From Alistipes sp. (lineage in GTDB: Bacteria > Bacteroidota > Bacteroidia > Bacteroidales > Rikenellaceae): a stretch of DNA of 47,012 bases. The stretch lies in NCBI GenBank assembly GCA_017629985.1, contig JAGBWD010000020.1:1-47012 (forward strand), given 5' to 3'. Positions 1 to 8,399 of this stretch are shown here, piece by piece (the stretch's first letter is position 1; every line of letters starts with the position of its first letter). A program made the position numbers and the translations under genes. A model generated the notes under the pieces. The model made no database searches. It was not told the DNA's origin and was given only the letters and a program-made list of their open reading frames with translations.

Positions 1-39
1 TATCACAACAAAAACACAAAAACACACACGTTCGGGGGC

Positions 40-141
40 GTGCGCGGTGTTCGCGGTGTGCGCGATGTGCGCGATGTGCGCGGTGTTAGCGATGTGCGCG
101 GTGTTAGCGATGTGCGCAGTGTTCGCGGTGTGCGCGATGTG
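40..141. repeat. 9-bp tandem repeat (minisatellite), 11 copies
   Basis: Eleven consecutive 9-bp units fit GTKNGCGRT closely, with variants GTGCGCGGT, GTGCGCGAT, GTTCGCGGT, GTTAGCGAT and GTGCGCAGT. They run from 40 to 138 and break off into a run of T. A reading frame through the array gives a monotonous Arg-Gly-Val / Arg-Asp-Val peptide. That is what any 9-bp repeat would give, so I do not call a gene. Arrays of this kind change copy number by slippage. Confidence 0.85.
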
Positions 142-149
142 TTTTTTTT

Positions 150-241
150 AGGGAGTTTAAGGAGTTTAGGGAGTTTAGGGATTGGGCCTACCGTACAGCA
201 CTGCCTCCTCCCTAAATTCCCTAATTTCCCTAAACTCCCTA
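150..241. repeat. Long imperfect inverted repeat built from short G-rich units
   Basis: The left arm (about 150-181) is itself a tandem of 9-10-nt units of the form AGGGAGTTTA. The right arm (about 210-241) is its reverse complement with about 4 mismatches over 32 positions, around a 28-nt centre. A T-run lies before the left arm on the plus strand, not after the right arm, so this is not a conventional plus-strand terminator. It could be a REP- or MITE-like element or a very stable hairpin. Confidence 0.75.
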
Positions 242-408
242 GTCCGCCTGAACACCCGCCCTTCCACAGCGCGAGACCCCTTTGTTGTTAGAAGGGCGTC
301 AGATACAACGCTCGGCAAATTTCGAGACGATGGGCTGTACTAGACGTACTGCCCATTGGCGAGATAATTTGCTAGCGGCAGTAGATGACCCCTTATCACA
401 ACAAAAAA

Positions 409-1479
409 TCAGCTAACCTCGATATTCTCTATGCTCTCGCTCTGCACCACATCGAGTGGGTGAGACTGATAAGCAACCTTGGCAAAGTCGATAGTCGAGA
501 GGTCGATACATCGTATGGAGCTATTATAGGCGGTCTTATAGTAGACCTTGCGGTGTGTGAGGTCTATAGATGAGGTCCACTGTGTGGCGCTAGGGAGGCT
601 CTTATTGGCGGGGTTCTCGAGTGCTATAGGCACATCGAAGTTATTGAGTAGGTGGAAGCTCTCAAGCACCGTGTCGAGGGCTGTGGCACGCTGTGGCGCG
701 GTGTTACGCATAAAGGCGGCACGCACAAAACGTGAAGGGGGTGTGAAGTCACCAGGGAGGCCAAGCATCGCCGAGCTACCACCAAGAGGCGTTAGGCGCA
801 CCTCACCAAGCGTTTGCGCAGGGGCATCGCCAGGGTATAGGTTCACATAGTTATTTAGGTTGGCCATGTGCCACTCAAAGCCCGGGGCGTTGGTAAGCAC
901 GCCGACATGGTTATCGTAAAAGTGTATCGCGCCATTTACAATCTCCATCACCACCTGCTTGCCCGAGGGTTCCCCGATGCGCCAGTGTACCACGGCGCTA
1001 CGCTCGAGGCCTACGATGGTGACACCCTCGACAGCCTCCTTGACATCGGCAATCGTAGCACACTGCGTGAGGAGCCACTGCACGACCTGCAAATCGGCAA
1101 GGGTATAGCTGTTATAGGCGCTATCATAGCGCACGTAGCTGCCATAGCTGGGAAAGAAGAAGAGTCCTGCCGACAGTCCCTTCTCATTGACACCCTCGGC
1201 GATAAACTCTTTCTCCACCACCGCGAGGCCCACAGCGCCATACTTGGCCTGCCACGTCACGCCATTTAGTCCCGAGGGGGTGTAGGATTGGAGCCTCTCA
1301 CCACGAGGGATGATAACATACTCGCTCTTTAGTGTTCCATGTGACCACTCTATGGTTCGTGCCTGGACATAGCTGCCATCGGCGGCCATGAGAGATATTC
1401 CTGTACACGCCACAGAGGGCATAGCGCCACCAACGATGGCTGTGGCACCCAATAGTAAACCTTTTGTAAACTTCTTCAT
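409..1479 (-). CDS. Exported linear amide C-N hydrolase, choloylglycine hydrolase family
   Basis: A 356-residue N-terminal-nucleophile amidase of the choloylglycine hydrolase / penicillin V acylase family (peptidase family C59). Residues 1-24 form a signal peptide ending in Ser-Val-Ala, and the next residue, Cys25 in CTGIS, is the expected nucleophile, so signal cleavage would expose the active site. Arg41 lies in RTIEW; bile salt hydrolases usually have Asp at the position held here by Glu44. An NEKGL motif, a later NAP/NLNNY asparagine region and an Arg in FVRAAF fit the family. The substrate (bile salt, penicillin V, N-acyl amino acid or homoserine lactone) cannot be decided from sequence. 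It would act in the periplasm. It lies downstream of the M16 peptidase but behind a clear terminator, so it is probably transcribed separately; I saw no good promoter motif. Confidence 0.85.
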   Translation of the reverse strand: MKKFTKGLLLGATAIVGGAMPSVACTGISLMAADGSYVQARTIEWSHGTLKSEYVIIPRGERLQSYTPSGLNGVTWQAKYGAVGLAVVEKEFIAEGVNEKGLSAGLFFFPSYGSYVRYDSAYNSYTLADLQVVQWLLTQCATIADVKEAVEGVTIVGLERSAVVHWRIGEPSGKQVVMEIVNGAIHFYDNHVGVLTNAPGFEWHMANLNNYVNLYPGDAPAQTLGEVRLTPLGGSSAMLGLPGDFTPPSRFVRAAFMRNTAPQRATALDTVLESFHLLNNFDVPIALENPANKSLPSATQWTSSIDLTHRKVYYKTAYNSSIRCIDLSTIDFAKVAYQSHPLDVVQSESIENIEVS

Positions 1480-1531
1480 GACATAAAAATTTTTGTTCCT
1501 CTGGCAGTGTCACATAAATCGAGCCACAAAC

Positions 1532-1570
1532 AAAAAAAATACTGCCCAACCCCGAAAGATTGGACAGTAT
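1532..1570 (-). terminator. Intrinsic terminator of the M16 peptidase gene
   Basis: Read on the minus strand, an 11-12-bp stem with a G-U pair (1560-1570 with 1539-1550) and a short loop is followed by eight T. It lies about 20 bp after the peptidase stop codon and before the amidase gene, so it separates the two. Confidence 0.85.
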
Positions 1571-1589
1571 CTAAAATCATCAACAGTCG

Positions 1590-4415
1590 TTACTCTGCTG
1601 CAGCCTCTGGGCGCATAACAACGAGAGTACGGTTGTTATCCTTAAGGAGCTTCTTCGCAAACTTCTTAACATCCTTTGCGGTTACGCTCTCGAGGATTCC
1701 GAGGTACTCCTCCTTGTAGTTGTAACCCTCCTCGTACAAACGTGTGATAGCCGACATCCAGCCACCGTTGTTCTCAAGGACATTGTGGTAGTTCTTCTGC
1801 AAGAACTCCTTTGCCTTTGCGATATCCTCGGCCAAAGGACCACTCTTTGCAATCTTCTTAATCTCTGCATCGCAGATAGCGATAAGCTCATCAGCAAGCT
1901 GCTCGTTGGTGTCGAAGTAGATAGCCATGAAGTAGTTCTCGACAGGGTACTCCTCAATCATGCCCTGAACACCTACGCCATAGGTACCACCCTTCTCCTC
2001 GCGGATAGAGATCATATAGCGAGAGTCGAGAGCGCGGCTCAACAAATCAACGATAAGGCGGTTCTTCGCGTTATCCTCCATCTCACCTGTGTAAACAAGG
2101 CGTACAGAGACCTTTGGCTGCTGCATCTTTGCAGTGAAATCCTTGGTTACGGTGCCAGCGTAGCGTACACCATCATCAACAACAGCATACTTAACAGCGT
2201 CAGAGGTAGGAAGAGAACCGATATACTTCTCAACAAGAGGCTTCAAAGTCTCAAGGTCTACATTACCAACGATAACGAAGCGGAAGTCATCAGCATAGCC
2301 GTAAAGCTTCGAGTGAGCGCTCTTCAAAATATCGAGGTTCAACGCCTCAATCTGCGCTACAGAGGTAATCTGGCGGTGAGGATGGTTGCCATAGAGAGTC
2401 TTCTGGAACTCCTTTGAGCAGATGTAGTTAGGATCCTTCTCCATGTTAGTAAAGTAAGGTACATACTGCTTCTTAATCTTATCGAGATCCTTCTGGTCGA
2501 AGCGTGGAGAGGTGAAGTTCAAATACATCAACTGAAGAATAGTCTCAATATCCTTTGGTGAACCACCACCCTGAACAGCATGCTCGTAGCTGTCGATGCC
2601 AACACCAGCATAGGCGCTCTTACCTGATAGCTGCTTTGCAAGCTCGGTAGATGAGAACTTGCCAATACCCGACTGACCCATCACAGTACCAAGGAATGCA
2701 CCCTGATAGTACTCCTCGTCAGAAAGCAGTGAGCAACCACCCTTTGATGATGCTACAATCTGCACCTCATCAGCCTTAAGAGTAGATGGACGTACGATAA
2801 CCTTGATGCCATTAGCCAAAGTCCACTCTGTGAACTCCAAAGAGTCGTTTGTAGTAGTGTTTACCACAGCAGAACCTGCAAGCTCTACAGCTGGGTCGAT
2901 AAGTGGCTCGTAAACCATATCATCCTCGTATGGAGCAATCTCCGATGCAGCAACCTCCGCCATGATAGCCTTAAGCTCCTCGGCAGTAGGAACTACAACA
3001 CCCTCCTTCTCTGGAGAGTTTACGATGATAACAAGGTTCTCGTTAGGCTTCACCATCTGCAAGTATGCCTGATTAACCTGGTCTACAGTGAGGCTGTTGA
3101 GAATCATCTGGTCGAGCTGCCACTCTGTCTCGGCATCCATCATAGGAGTACCCTCTGCGTAGTTGTCGAGGTAGCGCTGTGCATACTCACCATTTGTAAC
3201 ATCGTTGCGGTTGGTGTATGAACGCTCTGCCCAGCGAAGCATCTCCTGACGTACACGCTCAAACTCACCAGCTGTGAAACCATGACGGCGCATACGCTCC
3301 ATCTCGGTATACATAGCGCGGAACGCCTCTGCTGTGCGACCCTCGTGAGCTGTAGCAGAGAATGATGTAGCCTCCATAGTTGGGCAGATACCGATGCCAC
3401 CCTCCGACATACCACCACCGATGAATGGAGCATCAGCCTCGTGTGCAATCTCATCGAAGCGGTTGCTAATCATCTGCGAAGCAAAGATGTTAAGGTAGTC
3501 GATGAAGTAAGCATCCATAGTGTTCTTATACTGCTTTGGGATAAGAGCATTGCGGCGTGCAAACATCTGAACATTTGAGCGAGTAAGCTCCTTATCTGTA
3601 AATACAGAGATGATAGGCTCCTCGGTAGCTGGCACCTCAACAACCTCCTTCTGCGCTGCGTCAGCTGGAGAGGCTGGGATGTCTGCCATAAGAGCCTTAA
3701 TCTTTGCCTCAATCTGGTCTACGTTGATGTCACCCACGATAACCAATGTCTGATACTCTGGGCGATACCACTTCTTGTAGAAGTTCTCCAATGAAGAGCG
3801 CTCGAAAGACTTCAAGCCATCGAGGTAACCGATAAGGTTACGCTCTGCATAGATAGAACCCTTAAACAAGTGCTTGAACATGTTGTTCTGTGCGCGAAGC
3901 TGTGCGCCATCGCGTGTACGAAGCTCCTCCATGATTACACCACGCTCCGAGTCAATCTCCTCGCTCTCCAAAGAGATAAACTGCGACCAGTCGTGGAGAA
4001 TAAGAAGCGCTAGGTCGATGTTCTTCTCATCAGTAACAGGACAGTCCATAATCATATACTGTGTGCAATCCCATGATGTGAAGGCGTTAAGGTTATTACC
4101 AAACTGAACACCAATAGTCTCAAGCTTCTCAATCATCTGCTTATCAGGAAGGTTCTTCGAGCCGTTGAAGGCCATATGCTCAAGGAAGTGAGCCAAGCCC
4201 TGCTGGTCATCATCCTCCTGCACAGCACCTACATCGTGGTAGATGTAGAAGCTAGCCTGACCCTTTGGCTTCTCATTGTGGCGGATGTAGTAGGTCATGC
4301 CATTCTCGAGCTTACCAACACGTACTGCTGGGTCGAGAGGCAACTCCTGCACCTGCGCACAGATACTCGACACACCAATAAAGAGTGCTACGAGTGAAAA
4401 AATAAGTTTTCTCAT
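1590..4415 (-). CDS. Exported M16 (pitrilysin/insulinase family) zinc metallopeptidase
   Basis: A 941-residue protein with two tandem M16 halves, as in pitrilysin and many Bacteroidota homologues. Residues 1-20 are a signal peptide (…SSICA). The inverted zinc motif HFLEH is at 76-80: His76 and His80 bind zinc and Glu79 is the general base. The third ligand is probably Glu157 in SERGVIMEE, 81 residues after His76, the pitrilysin spacing. The second half (from about residue 520) has the M16 fold signature but no HxxEH, as expected of the inactive partner domain. Likely a periplasmic oligopeptidase. It appears monocistronic, with a promoter-like element upstream and an intrinsic terminator downstream. 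The exact substrate is unknown. Confidence 0.92.
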   Translation of the reverse strand: MRKLIFSLVALFIGVSSICAQVQELPLDPAVRVGKLENGMTYYIRHNEKPKGQASFYIYHDVGAVQEDDDQQGLAHFLEHMAFNGSKNLPDKQMIEKLETIGVQFGNNLNAFTSWDCTQYMIMDCPVTDEKNIDLALLILHDWSQFISLESEEIDSERGVIMEELRTRDGAQLRAQNNMFKHLFKGSIYAERNLIGYLDGLKSFERSSLENFYKKWYRPEYQTLVIVGDINVDQIEAKIKALMADIPASPADAAQKEVVEVPATEEPIISVFTDKELTRSNVQMFARRNALIPKQYKNTMDAYFIDYLNIFASQMISNRFDEIAHEADAPFIGGGMSEGGIGICPTMEATSFSATAHEGRTAEAFRAMYTEMERMRRHGFTAGEFERVRQEMLRWAERSYTNRNDVTNGEYAQRYLDNYAEGTPMMDAETEWQLDQMILNSLTVDQVNQAYLQMVKPNENLVIIVNSPEKEGVVVPTAEELKAIMAEVAASEIAPYEDDMVYEPLIDPAVELAGSAVVNTTTNDSLEFTEWTLANGIKVIVRPSTLKADEVQIVASSKGGCSLLSDEEYYQGAFLGTVMGQSGIGKFSSTELAKQLSGKSAYAGVGIDSYEHAVQGGGSPKDIETILQLMYLNFTSPRFDQKDLDKIKKQYVPYFTNMEKDPNYICSKEFQKTLYGNHPHRQITSVAQIEALNLDILKSAHSKLYGYADDFRFVIVGNVDLETLKPLVEKYIGSLPTSDAVKYAVVDDGVRYAGTVTKDFTAKMQQPKVSVRLVYTGEMEDNAKNRLIVDLLSRALDSRYMISIREEKGGTYGVGVQGMIEEYPVENYFMAIYFDTNEQLADELIAICDAEIKKIAKSGPLAEDIAKAKEFLQKNYHNVLENNGGWMSAITRLYEEGYNYKEEYLGILESVTAKDVKKFAKKLLKDNNRTLVVMRPEAAAE

Positions 4416-4483
4416 AAATCTGTTAATTAGTTAGTTATATAAAAAATTGTTCGTCAAATACTCTGTTTGCACAACTTTTCAAG

Positions 4484-4491
4484 CAAAGATA
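4484..4491 (-). promoter_or_regulatory. Promoter -7 element for the M16 peptidase gene
   Basis: The minus strand reads TATCTTTG, matching the Bacteroidota -7 consensus TAnnTTTG, about 70 bp before the start codon. I found no clear TTTG at the usual 19-20 nt upstream, so the call rests on the -7 box alone. Confidence 0.55.
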
Positions 4492-4655
4492 CACTTTTTT
4501 GCTCTAATTATTGCATTTTTAGCTATTTATTTTCTTATGAGGCTATAAAAAAAACTTATATCATAAGAGATAAAAACTATGCACCCACTAGATTAACGCA
4601 ACAACCTAGCAAGATATTATGTGTGAGGGGGAGAAAGATGTAACGAGGAGTAGCC

Positions 4656-5021
4656 CTATCTCTTCAGCGTGGCGTAGGAGAGTATGTGCCATGTTACGGC
4701 TACGGCAATCGTGGCGAGGAGCAGCTGCAGCCACAGCTTATCGCTAGCAACAACAAATATGCAGTAGCACATCGTGGCCAACAGCAACGACACCGATACC
4801 ACCTTGGCACGTAGGGGTATAGCTCTACTCTCGCGGAAGTTACGTATATACTCACCAAAGAGCCTATGATTTAGGAGCCACGCGTATAGCCGTGGTGAGG
4901 CCTTCACCCACACAGCCGCCGAGAGCAGCAAAAAGGGTGTTGTGGGAAGCACAGGGAGGAAAACCCCCAATAACCCCAAAACCAGCGACACACTGCCAAG
5001 TATGATAAGAAATATCCTCAT
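4656..5021 (-). CDS. YbaN-like (DUF454) inner membrane protein
   Basis: A 121-residue small membrane protein of the DUF454/YbaN family. The N-terminus carries a hydrophobic helix (about 2-24) leading into the family motif around FLPVLPTTPFLLLSA. A cytoplasmic basic stretch (NHRLFGEYIRNFRES…) and a C-terminal pair of helices (about 72-112) follow. The family's biochemical function is not established. The gene diverges from the acyl-ACP thioesterase gene. Its -7 promoter box (5029-5036) ends only 8 nt from the start codon, so the mRNA would have almost no leader. Confidence 0.85.
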   Translation of the reverse strand: MRIFLIILGSVSLVLGLLGVFLPVLPTTPFLLLSAAVWVKASPRLYAWLLNHRLFGEYIRNFRESRAIPLRAKVVSVSLLLATMCYCIFVVASDKLWLQLLLATIAVAVTWHILSYATLKR

Positions 5022-5028
5022 TGTGGCG

Positions 5029-5036
5029 CAAATATA
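5029..5036 (-). promoter_or_regulatory. Promoter -7 element for the DUF454 gene
   Basis: The minus strand reads TATATTTG, a full TAnnTTTG match. The box ends 8 nt before the ATG at 5021, predicting a nearly leaderless transcript. The -33 element is not obvious. Confidence 0.5.
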
Positions 5037-5069
5037 AGAAAATAAATAGATATAATTCCTAAAATTTCG

Positions 5070-5077
5070 TATATTTG
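5070..5077 (+). promoter_or_regulatory. Promoter -7 element for the thioesterase/glycosyltransferase pair
   Basis: TATATTTG matches TAnnTTTG, 34 bp before the ATG at 5112. It is divergent from the DUF454 promoter with about 33 bp between the two boxes. No clear -33 TTTG is seen. Confidence 0.55.
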
Positions 5078-5111
5078 TGGCTCAAGATATTAACTAAAAA
5101 AACCATTAACC

Positions 5112-5840
5112 ATGGCAACCATTTCATCATATCCGTTTACGATACTCCCCGAGAGTGTAGATTTTACACTCCGCGCCTCGATATCATCCATCATCAGCTA
5201 TATGCTCAACGTAGCAGGCACGGATGCCCATCGCAAGGGTTTTGGCGTAGAGGTTCTTCAGGGTCACTCCTTCACGTGGGTACTCTCGCGCCTAGCCGTA
5301 GAAATCAACACGCAGCCTCGCCAATATGATGATATAGAGGTAGATACATGGGTGAACGACTTTAACCGTCTATCCTCTACCCGTAACTTCCGTATGCGTC
5401 TTGGTGACACCGTCATCGCAGCGGGAGTGTCGCAGTGGTGCATGCTCAACATGGAGACACGCCAGGCTGTAGATATGACCCTTCTGAAGGATGTCTACGA
5501 GCGTGCCATGGTTGCCGAGCCATCGCCAATAGCTGCGCCAGCACGTCTGCGCGACATAACACCCACTGCGAGCATCTCACGCCCTGTGGTATATAGCGAC
5601 ATCGACTTTAACCGCCACGTGAATACGCTTCGCTACATAGACCTTATCTTCGACACTCTACCTATAGAGTTGATAGAGAACAACCGTGGTATGCGCCTCG
5701 ACATCAACTTCATAGCAGAGGCGTTGTATGGCGAGACATTGACCATAGGCTCCACCTCGGAGGGTAATGTATGGCAGTTTGAGATAAGCTCCAATGGTGA
5801 CAAAAAGCTCTGCCGCGCAAAGATTGAGTTTAAGGAGTAG
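5112..5840 (+). CDS. Acyl-ACP thioesterase (FatA/FatB-like)
   Basis: A 242-residue soluble protein of the acyl-ACP thioesterase family, which hydrolyses acyl-acyl carrier protein to release free fatty acid. Two hot-dog folds are expected, roughly residues 1-130 and 155-240. The second contains DIDFNRHVNTLRYID, the counterpart of the plant FatA/FatB motif with Asn and His that form the catalytic region. The length fits bacterial members, which lack the plant transit peptide. The stop codon is 5 nt before the GTG of the glycosyltransferase, so the two are co-transcribed. Chain-length preference cannot be told. Confidence 0.88.
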   Translation: MATISSYPFTILPESVDFTLRASISSIISYMLNVAGTDAHRKGFGVEVLQGHSFTWVLSRLAVEINTQPRQYDDIEVDTWVNDFNRLSSTRNFRMRLGDTVIAAGVSQWCMLNMETRQAVDMTLLKDVYERAMVAEPSPIAAPARLRDITPTASISRPVVYSDIDFNRHVNTLRYIDLIFDTLPIELIENNRGMRLDINFIAEALYGETLTIGSTSEGNVWQFEISSNGDKKLCRAKIEFKE

Positions 5841-5845
5841 TAGCT

Positions 5846-6982
5846 GTGAGCAAGAGGTTGAAAATAGCTATCGTAGGCCCTGCACACCCCTATCGTGGAG
5901 GGCTGGCATCCATCATGGAGAGCATGGCGCGTGAGTATCAATCACGAGGCTATGATGTGCGCATCCTCACCTTCACGCTCCAATACCCCAACTTCCTGTT
6001 TCCTGGTAAGAGCCAAACCGTAGATACCCCACCCCCCGCGGACTTGGAGATCACACGCCGCGTCTCTACCGTAAATCCCCTGTCGTGGATTAGCGTAGGC
6101 AGAGAGCTTCGCAGGGAGCAACCCGACATTGTGTTGATGAAGTATTGGACACCCTTTATGGCGCCATGCTTCGGAACCATAGCACGCCTAGCACGCCGAA
6201 ATGGCAAGACAAAAGCTATCTGCCAAATAGACAACGTGGAGCCTCACGAGCATCACCTCACCGACCGTATCTTCAACCGCTACTTCCTAGGCTCGATGGA
6301 TGGATTTGTCTATATGTCCGAGCAGGTGCATCGCGAACTTGAGGAGTACACCTCACGGCCAGCGTTATTCTCGCCACACCCCATGTTCGAGAACTTTGGC
6401 ACACGTGTAGAGCGTACTGCGGCGTGCCACAAGCTAGGTCTAGACCCCACAACTCGCTACACCCTATTCTTTGGCCTTATTCGCGACTATAAGGGTCTTG
6501 ACACCCTGCTTAAGGCATGGAGAGAGTTTCGCCACGAGGGACATAAGCTGCTGATAGCTGGGGAGTTCTACGCCTCGCGCGATAAATATATGCAACTAAT
6601 CAGCGACCTAGGCATTGAGGATGACATCATCCTTCACGACCACTTCGTTAGGGACGAGGATGTGAAGTACTACTTCTCCGCCGCGGAGTGTGTGGTGCTG
6701 CCATATAAGACAGCTACGCAGAGTGGCGTGACACAGATTTGCTATAACTTCTGCACACCTGTAATAGTCACAAATGTTGGAGGCCTTGCCGAGATAGTCC
6801 CCGATGGCAAGGTGGGATACGTGTGTGACCCATCTGTCGAGGGTGTTCACAGCGCCTTGGTAAGAATCTACGAGGGTGACACCATAGCCAAATTTAGTGA
6901 GGCGATGATGGAGGAGCGAAAACGCTTCTCATGGGGTGCCATGTGCGACAAAATCGAGGAGGTGTACAACCTCACAAAATAG
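5846..6982 (+). CDS. Family 4 glycosyltransferase (GT-B fold)
   Basis: A 378-residue GT4-type glycosyltransferase starting at GTG; the reading frame opens directly into MSKRLKIAIVGPAHPYRGG, with the glycine-rich N-terminal loop of the GT-B acceptor domain. The C-terminal Rossmann half has FFGLIRDYKGLDTLL and LPYKTATQSGV followed by PVIVTNVGGLAEIV, the nucleotide-sugar binding region in which this family carries the E-x7-E-like motif. No membrane segment or signal peptide is seen, so it acts at the cytoplasmic face, probably on a lipid or surface-glycan acceptor. It is translationally close-coupled to the thioesterase; whether the two share a pathway is unknown. Confidence 0.85.
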   Translation: MSKRLKIAIVGPAHPYRGGLASIMESMAREYQSRGYDVRILTFTLQYPNFLFPGKSQTVDTPPPADLEITRRVSTVNPLSWISVGRELRREQPDIVLMKYWTPFMAPCFGTIARLARRNGKTKAICQIDNVEPHEHHLTDRIFNRYFLGSMDGFVYMSEQVHRELEEYTSRPALFSPHPMFENFGTRVERTAACHKLGLDPTTRYTLFFGLIRDYKGLDTLLKAWREFRHEGHKLLIAGEFYASRDKYMQLISDLGIEDDIILHDHFVRDEDVKYYFSAAECVVLPYKTATQSGVTQICYNFCTPVIVTNVGGLAEIVPDGKVGYVCDPSVEGVHSALVRIYEGDTIAKFSEAMMEERKRFSWGAMCDKIEEVYNLTK

Positions 6983-7014
6983 CAATACTACGTATCACAT
7001 TAGGCATAAAGAGA

Positions 7015-7044
7015 ATATCGTGGGATAGTGCAACCCCACGATAT
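7015..7044. terminator. Bidirectional hairpin between convergent genes
   Basis: A perfect 10-bp inverted repeat, ATATCGTGGG (7015-7024) and its complement (7035-7044) around a 10-nt loop, sits between the ends of the glycosyltransferase and purB genes. The T-runs are weak on both sides, so termination strength is uncertain. Confidence 0.65.
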
Positions 7045-7081
7045 CTCTATTATATGGGCATGACGCCCTATAGCCAAAGTG

Positions 7082-8377
7082 TTACTCGATGCCTACGCGG
7101 TCAAAGATGAAGTCTACATTCTTAAGGTAGTACTCCAAAGTGAAGCAAGCATCCAACTCCTCGCGTGTGAGAACCTCCATAACTGCTGGAGTCTCGGCAA
7201 GAAGCTCCTGATAGTCAGCACGCTCACTCATGGCACGCATAGCTACAGGCTGAACAGTGTCGTATGCCTGCTCACGAGAGAAGCCTCGCTCGATGAGGGC
7301 ATTCATGACGCGCTGCGCAAAGATAACCTTGCGTGTGCGGTAGATATTCTCCTCCATAACATCCTTGAACACTACGAGGTTCTCCAAGATACCACGGAAG
7401 CGGTTGAGCATATAGTCGAGGAGCATTGTAGCATCTGGAAGTATGATACGCTCCGAAGATGAGTGTGAGATGTCGCGCTCGTGCCACAAAGCTACATTCT
7501 CGTAGAATGCCGCCATATAGCCACGCATAACACGTGCGCAACCACACATATTCTCCGAAGAGATAGGGTTACGCTTGTGAGGCATTGCCGAAGAGCCCTT
7601 CTGACCCTTACCAAACGACTCCTCCACCTCGTGAACCTCGGTACGCTGAAGGTTACGTATCTCCATAGACATCTGCTCGATGCTTGAGGCGATAACTGCC
7701 AACGTAGCCATGTAGTAGGCATGACGGTCGCGCTGGATAACCTGTGTAGAGATATTTGCGCTGTCGATACCCAGCTTCTCGCACACATAATCCTGGATAA
7801 ATGGAGGGATATTTGCAAAATTACCCACAGCACCCGAGATCTTACCAACCTCTACGCCACGCGATGCAGTGATAAAGCGATTTAGGTTACGCTTCATCTC
7901 CTCGTACCACAACGCCCACTTAAGGCCAAAGCTTGTGATGTCGGCGTGGATACCATGAGTACGACCGATACAAGGGGTGTTCTTGAACTCGATAGCACGA
8001 GCGCGAAGCACCTCCAACATCTTCTCAATATCCTCCAAAAGGATGCTATTTGCCTGCTTGAGGAGGTAGCCATTGGCAGTATCAACAACATCGGTACTTG
8101 TAAGGCCATAGTGTACCCACTTACGCTCCTCGCCAAGGGTCTCACTCACGGCACGTGTGAAGGCAACGATATCGTGACGTGTCTGCTGCTCAATCTCATA
8201 AATGCGGTTGATGTCAAACGAAGCACTCTTCCACAACTTCTCAACATCCTCCTTTGGCACTACGCCAAGCTGGCTCCATGCCTCCGAGGCAAGAATCTCA
8301 ACACGTAGGTAGGCATCAAACTTATTCTGCTCGGTCCACACCTTACGCATAATCTCTCTACTATATCTCTCAATCAT
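7082..8377 (-). CDS. purB: Adenylosuccinate lyase
   Basis: A 431-residue fumarase/aspartase-superfamily enzyme that acts twice in purine synthesis: it splits SAICAR to AICAR and adenylosuccinate to AMP, releasing fumarate each time. The superfamily signature [11 protein letters not shown] lies near residues 260-272 in the flexible loop carrying the catalytic Ser. RTHGIHAD (about 139-146) holds a conserved His, and [14 protein letters not shown] the other active-site segment. It is the last gene of the purine operon, 22 bp after folD, and is followed by a hairpin. Confidence 0.96.
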   Translation of the reverse strand: MIERYSREIMRKVWTEQNKFDAYLRVEILASEAWSQLGVVPKEDVEKLWKSASFDINRIYEIEQQTRHDIVAFTRAVSETLGEERKWVHYGLTSTDVVDTANGYLLKQANSILLEDIEKMLEVLRARAIEFKNTPCIGRTHGIHADITSFGLKWALWYEEMKRNLNRFITASRGVEVGKISGAVGNFANIPPFIQDYVCEKLGIDSANISTQVIQRDRHAYYMATLAVIASSIEQMSMEIRNLQRTEVHEVEESFGKGQKGSSAMPHKRNPISSENMCGCARVMRGYMAAFYENVALWHERDISHSSSERIILPDATMLLDYMLNRFRGILENLVVFKDVMEENIYRTRKVIFAQRVMNALIERGFSREQAYDTVQPVAMRAMSERADYQELLAETPAVMEVLTREELDACFTLEYYLKNVDFIFDRVGIE

Positions 8378-8399
8378 AATAAAGATAGGTTTGGGTTAA

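Larger units (their letters stand above)
1..408. other. Gene-free repeat-rich left-edge region
   Basis: No credible gene is visible here. The block holds a 9-bp minisatellite (40-141), a long imperfect inverted repeat (150-241), an 8-bp stem (257-264 with 291-298) and a 10-bp stem with one mismatch (331-340 with 346-355, loop 341-345). The 14-mer TATCACAACAAAAA occurs at 1-14 and again at 394-407, just beyond the stop codon of the minus-strand amidase gene. Neither strand shows a T-run after the hairpins, so none is a standard intrinsic terminator. Confidence 0.75.

Noticed and set aside
40-141. CRISPR-like array
   Set aside because: Units are 9 bp and contiguous with no spacers, and there are no cas genes.
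182-241. Hairpin at 150-241 as a transcription terminator
   Set aside because: No T-run follows the stem on either strand; the eight T precede it on the plus strand.
40-291. 83-codon open frame through the 9-bp repeat array
   Set aside because: It starts inside the repeat, has no promoter, and its repetitive Arg-Gly-Val peptide is simply the translation of a 9-bp unit; the second half runs through the hairpin.
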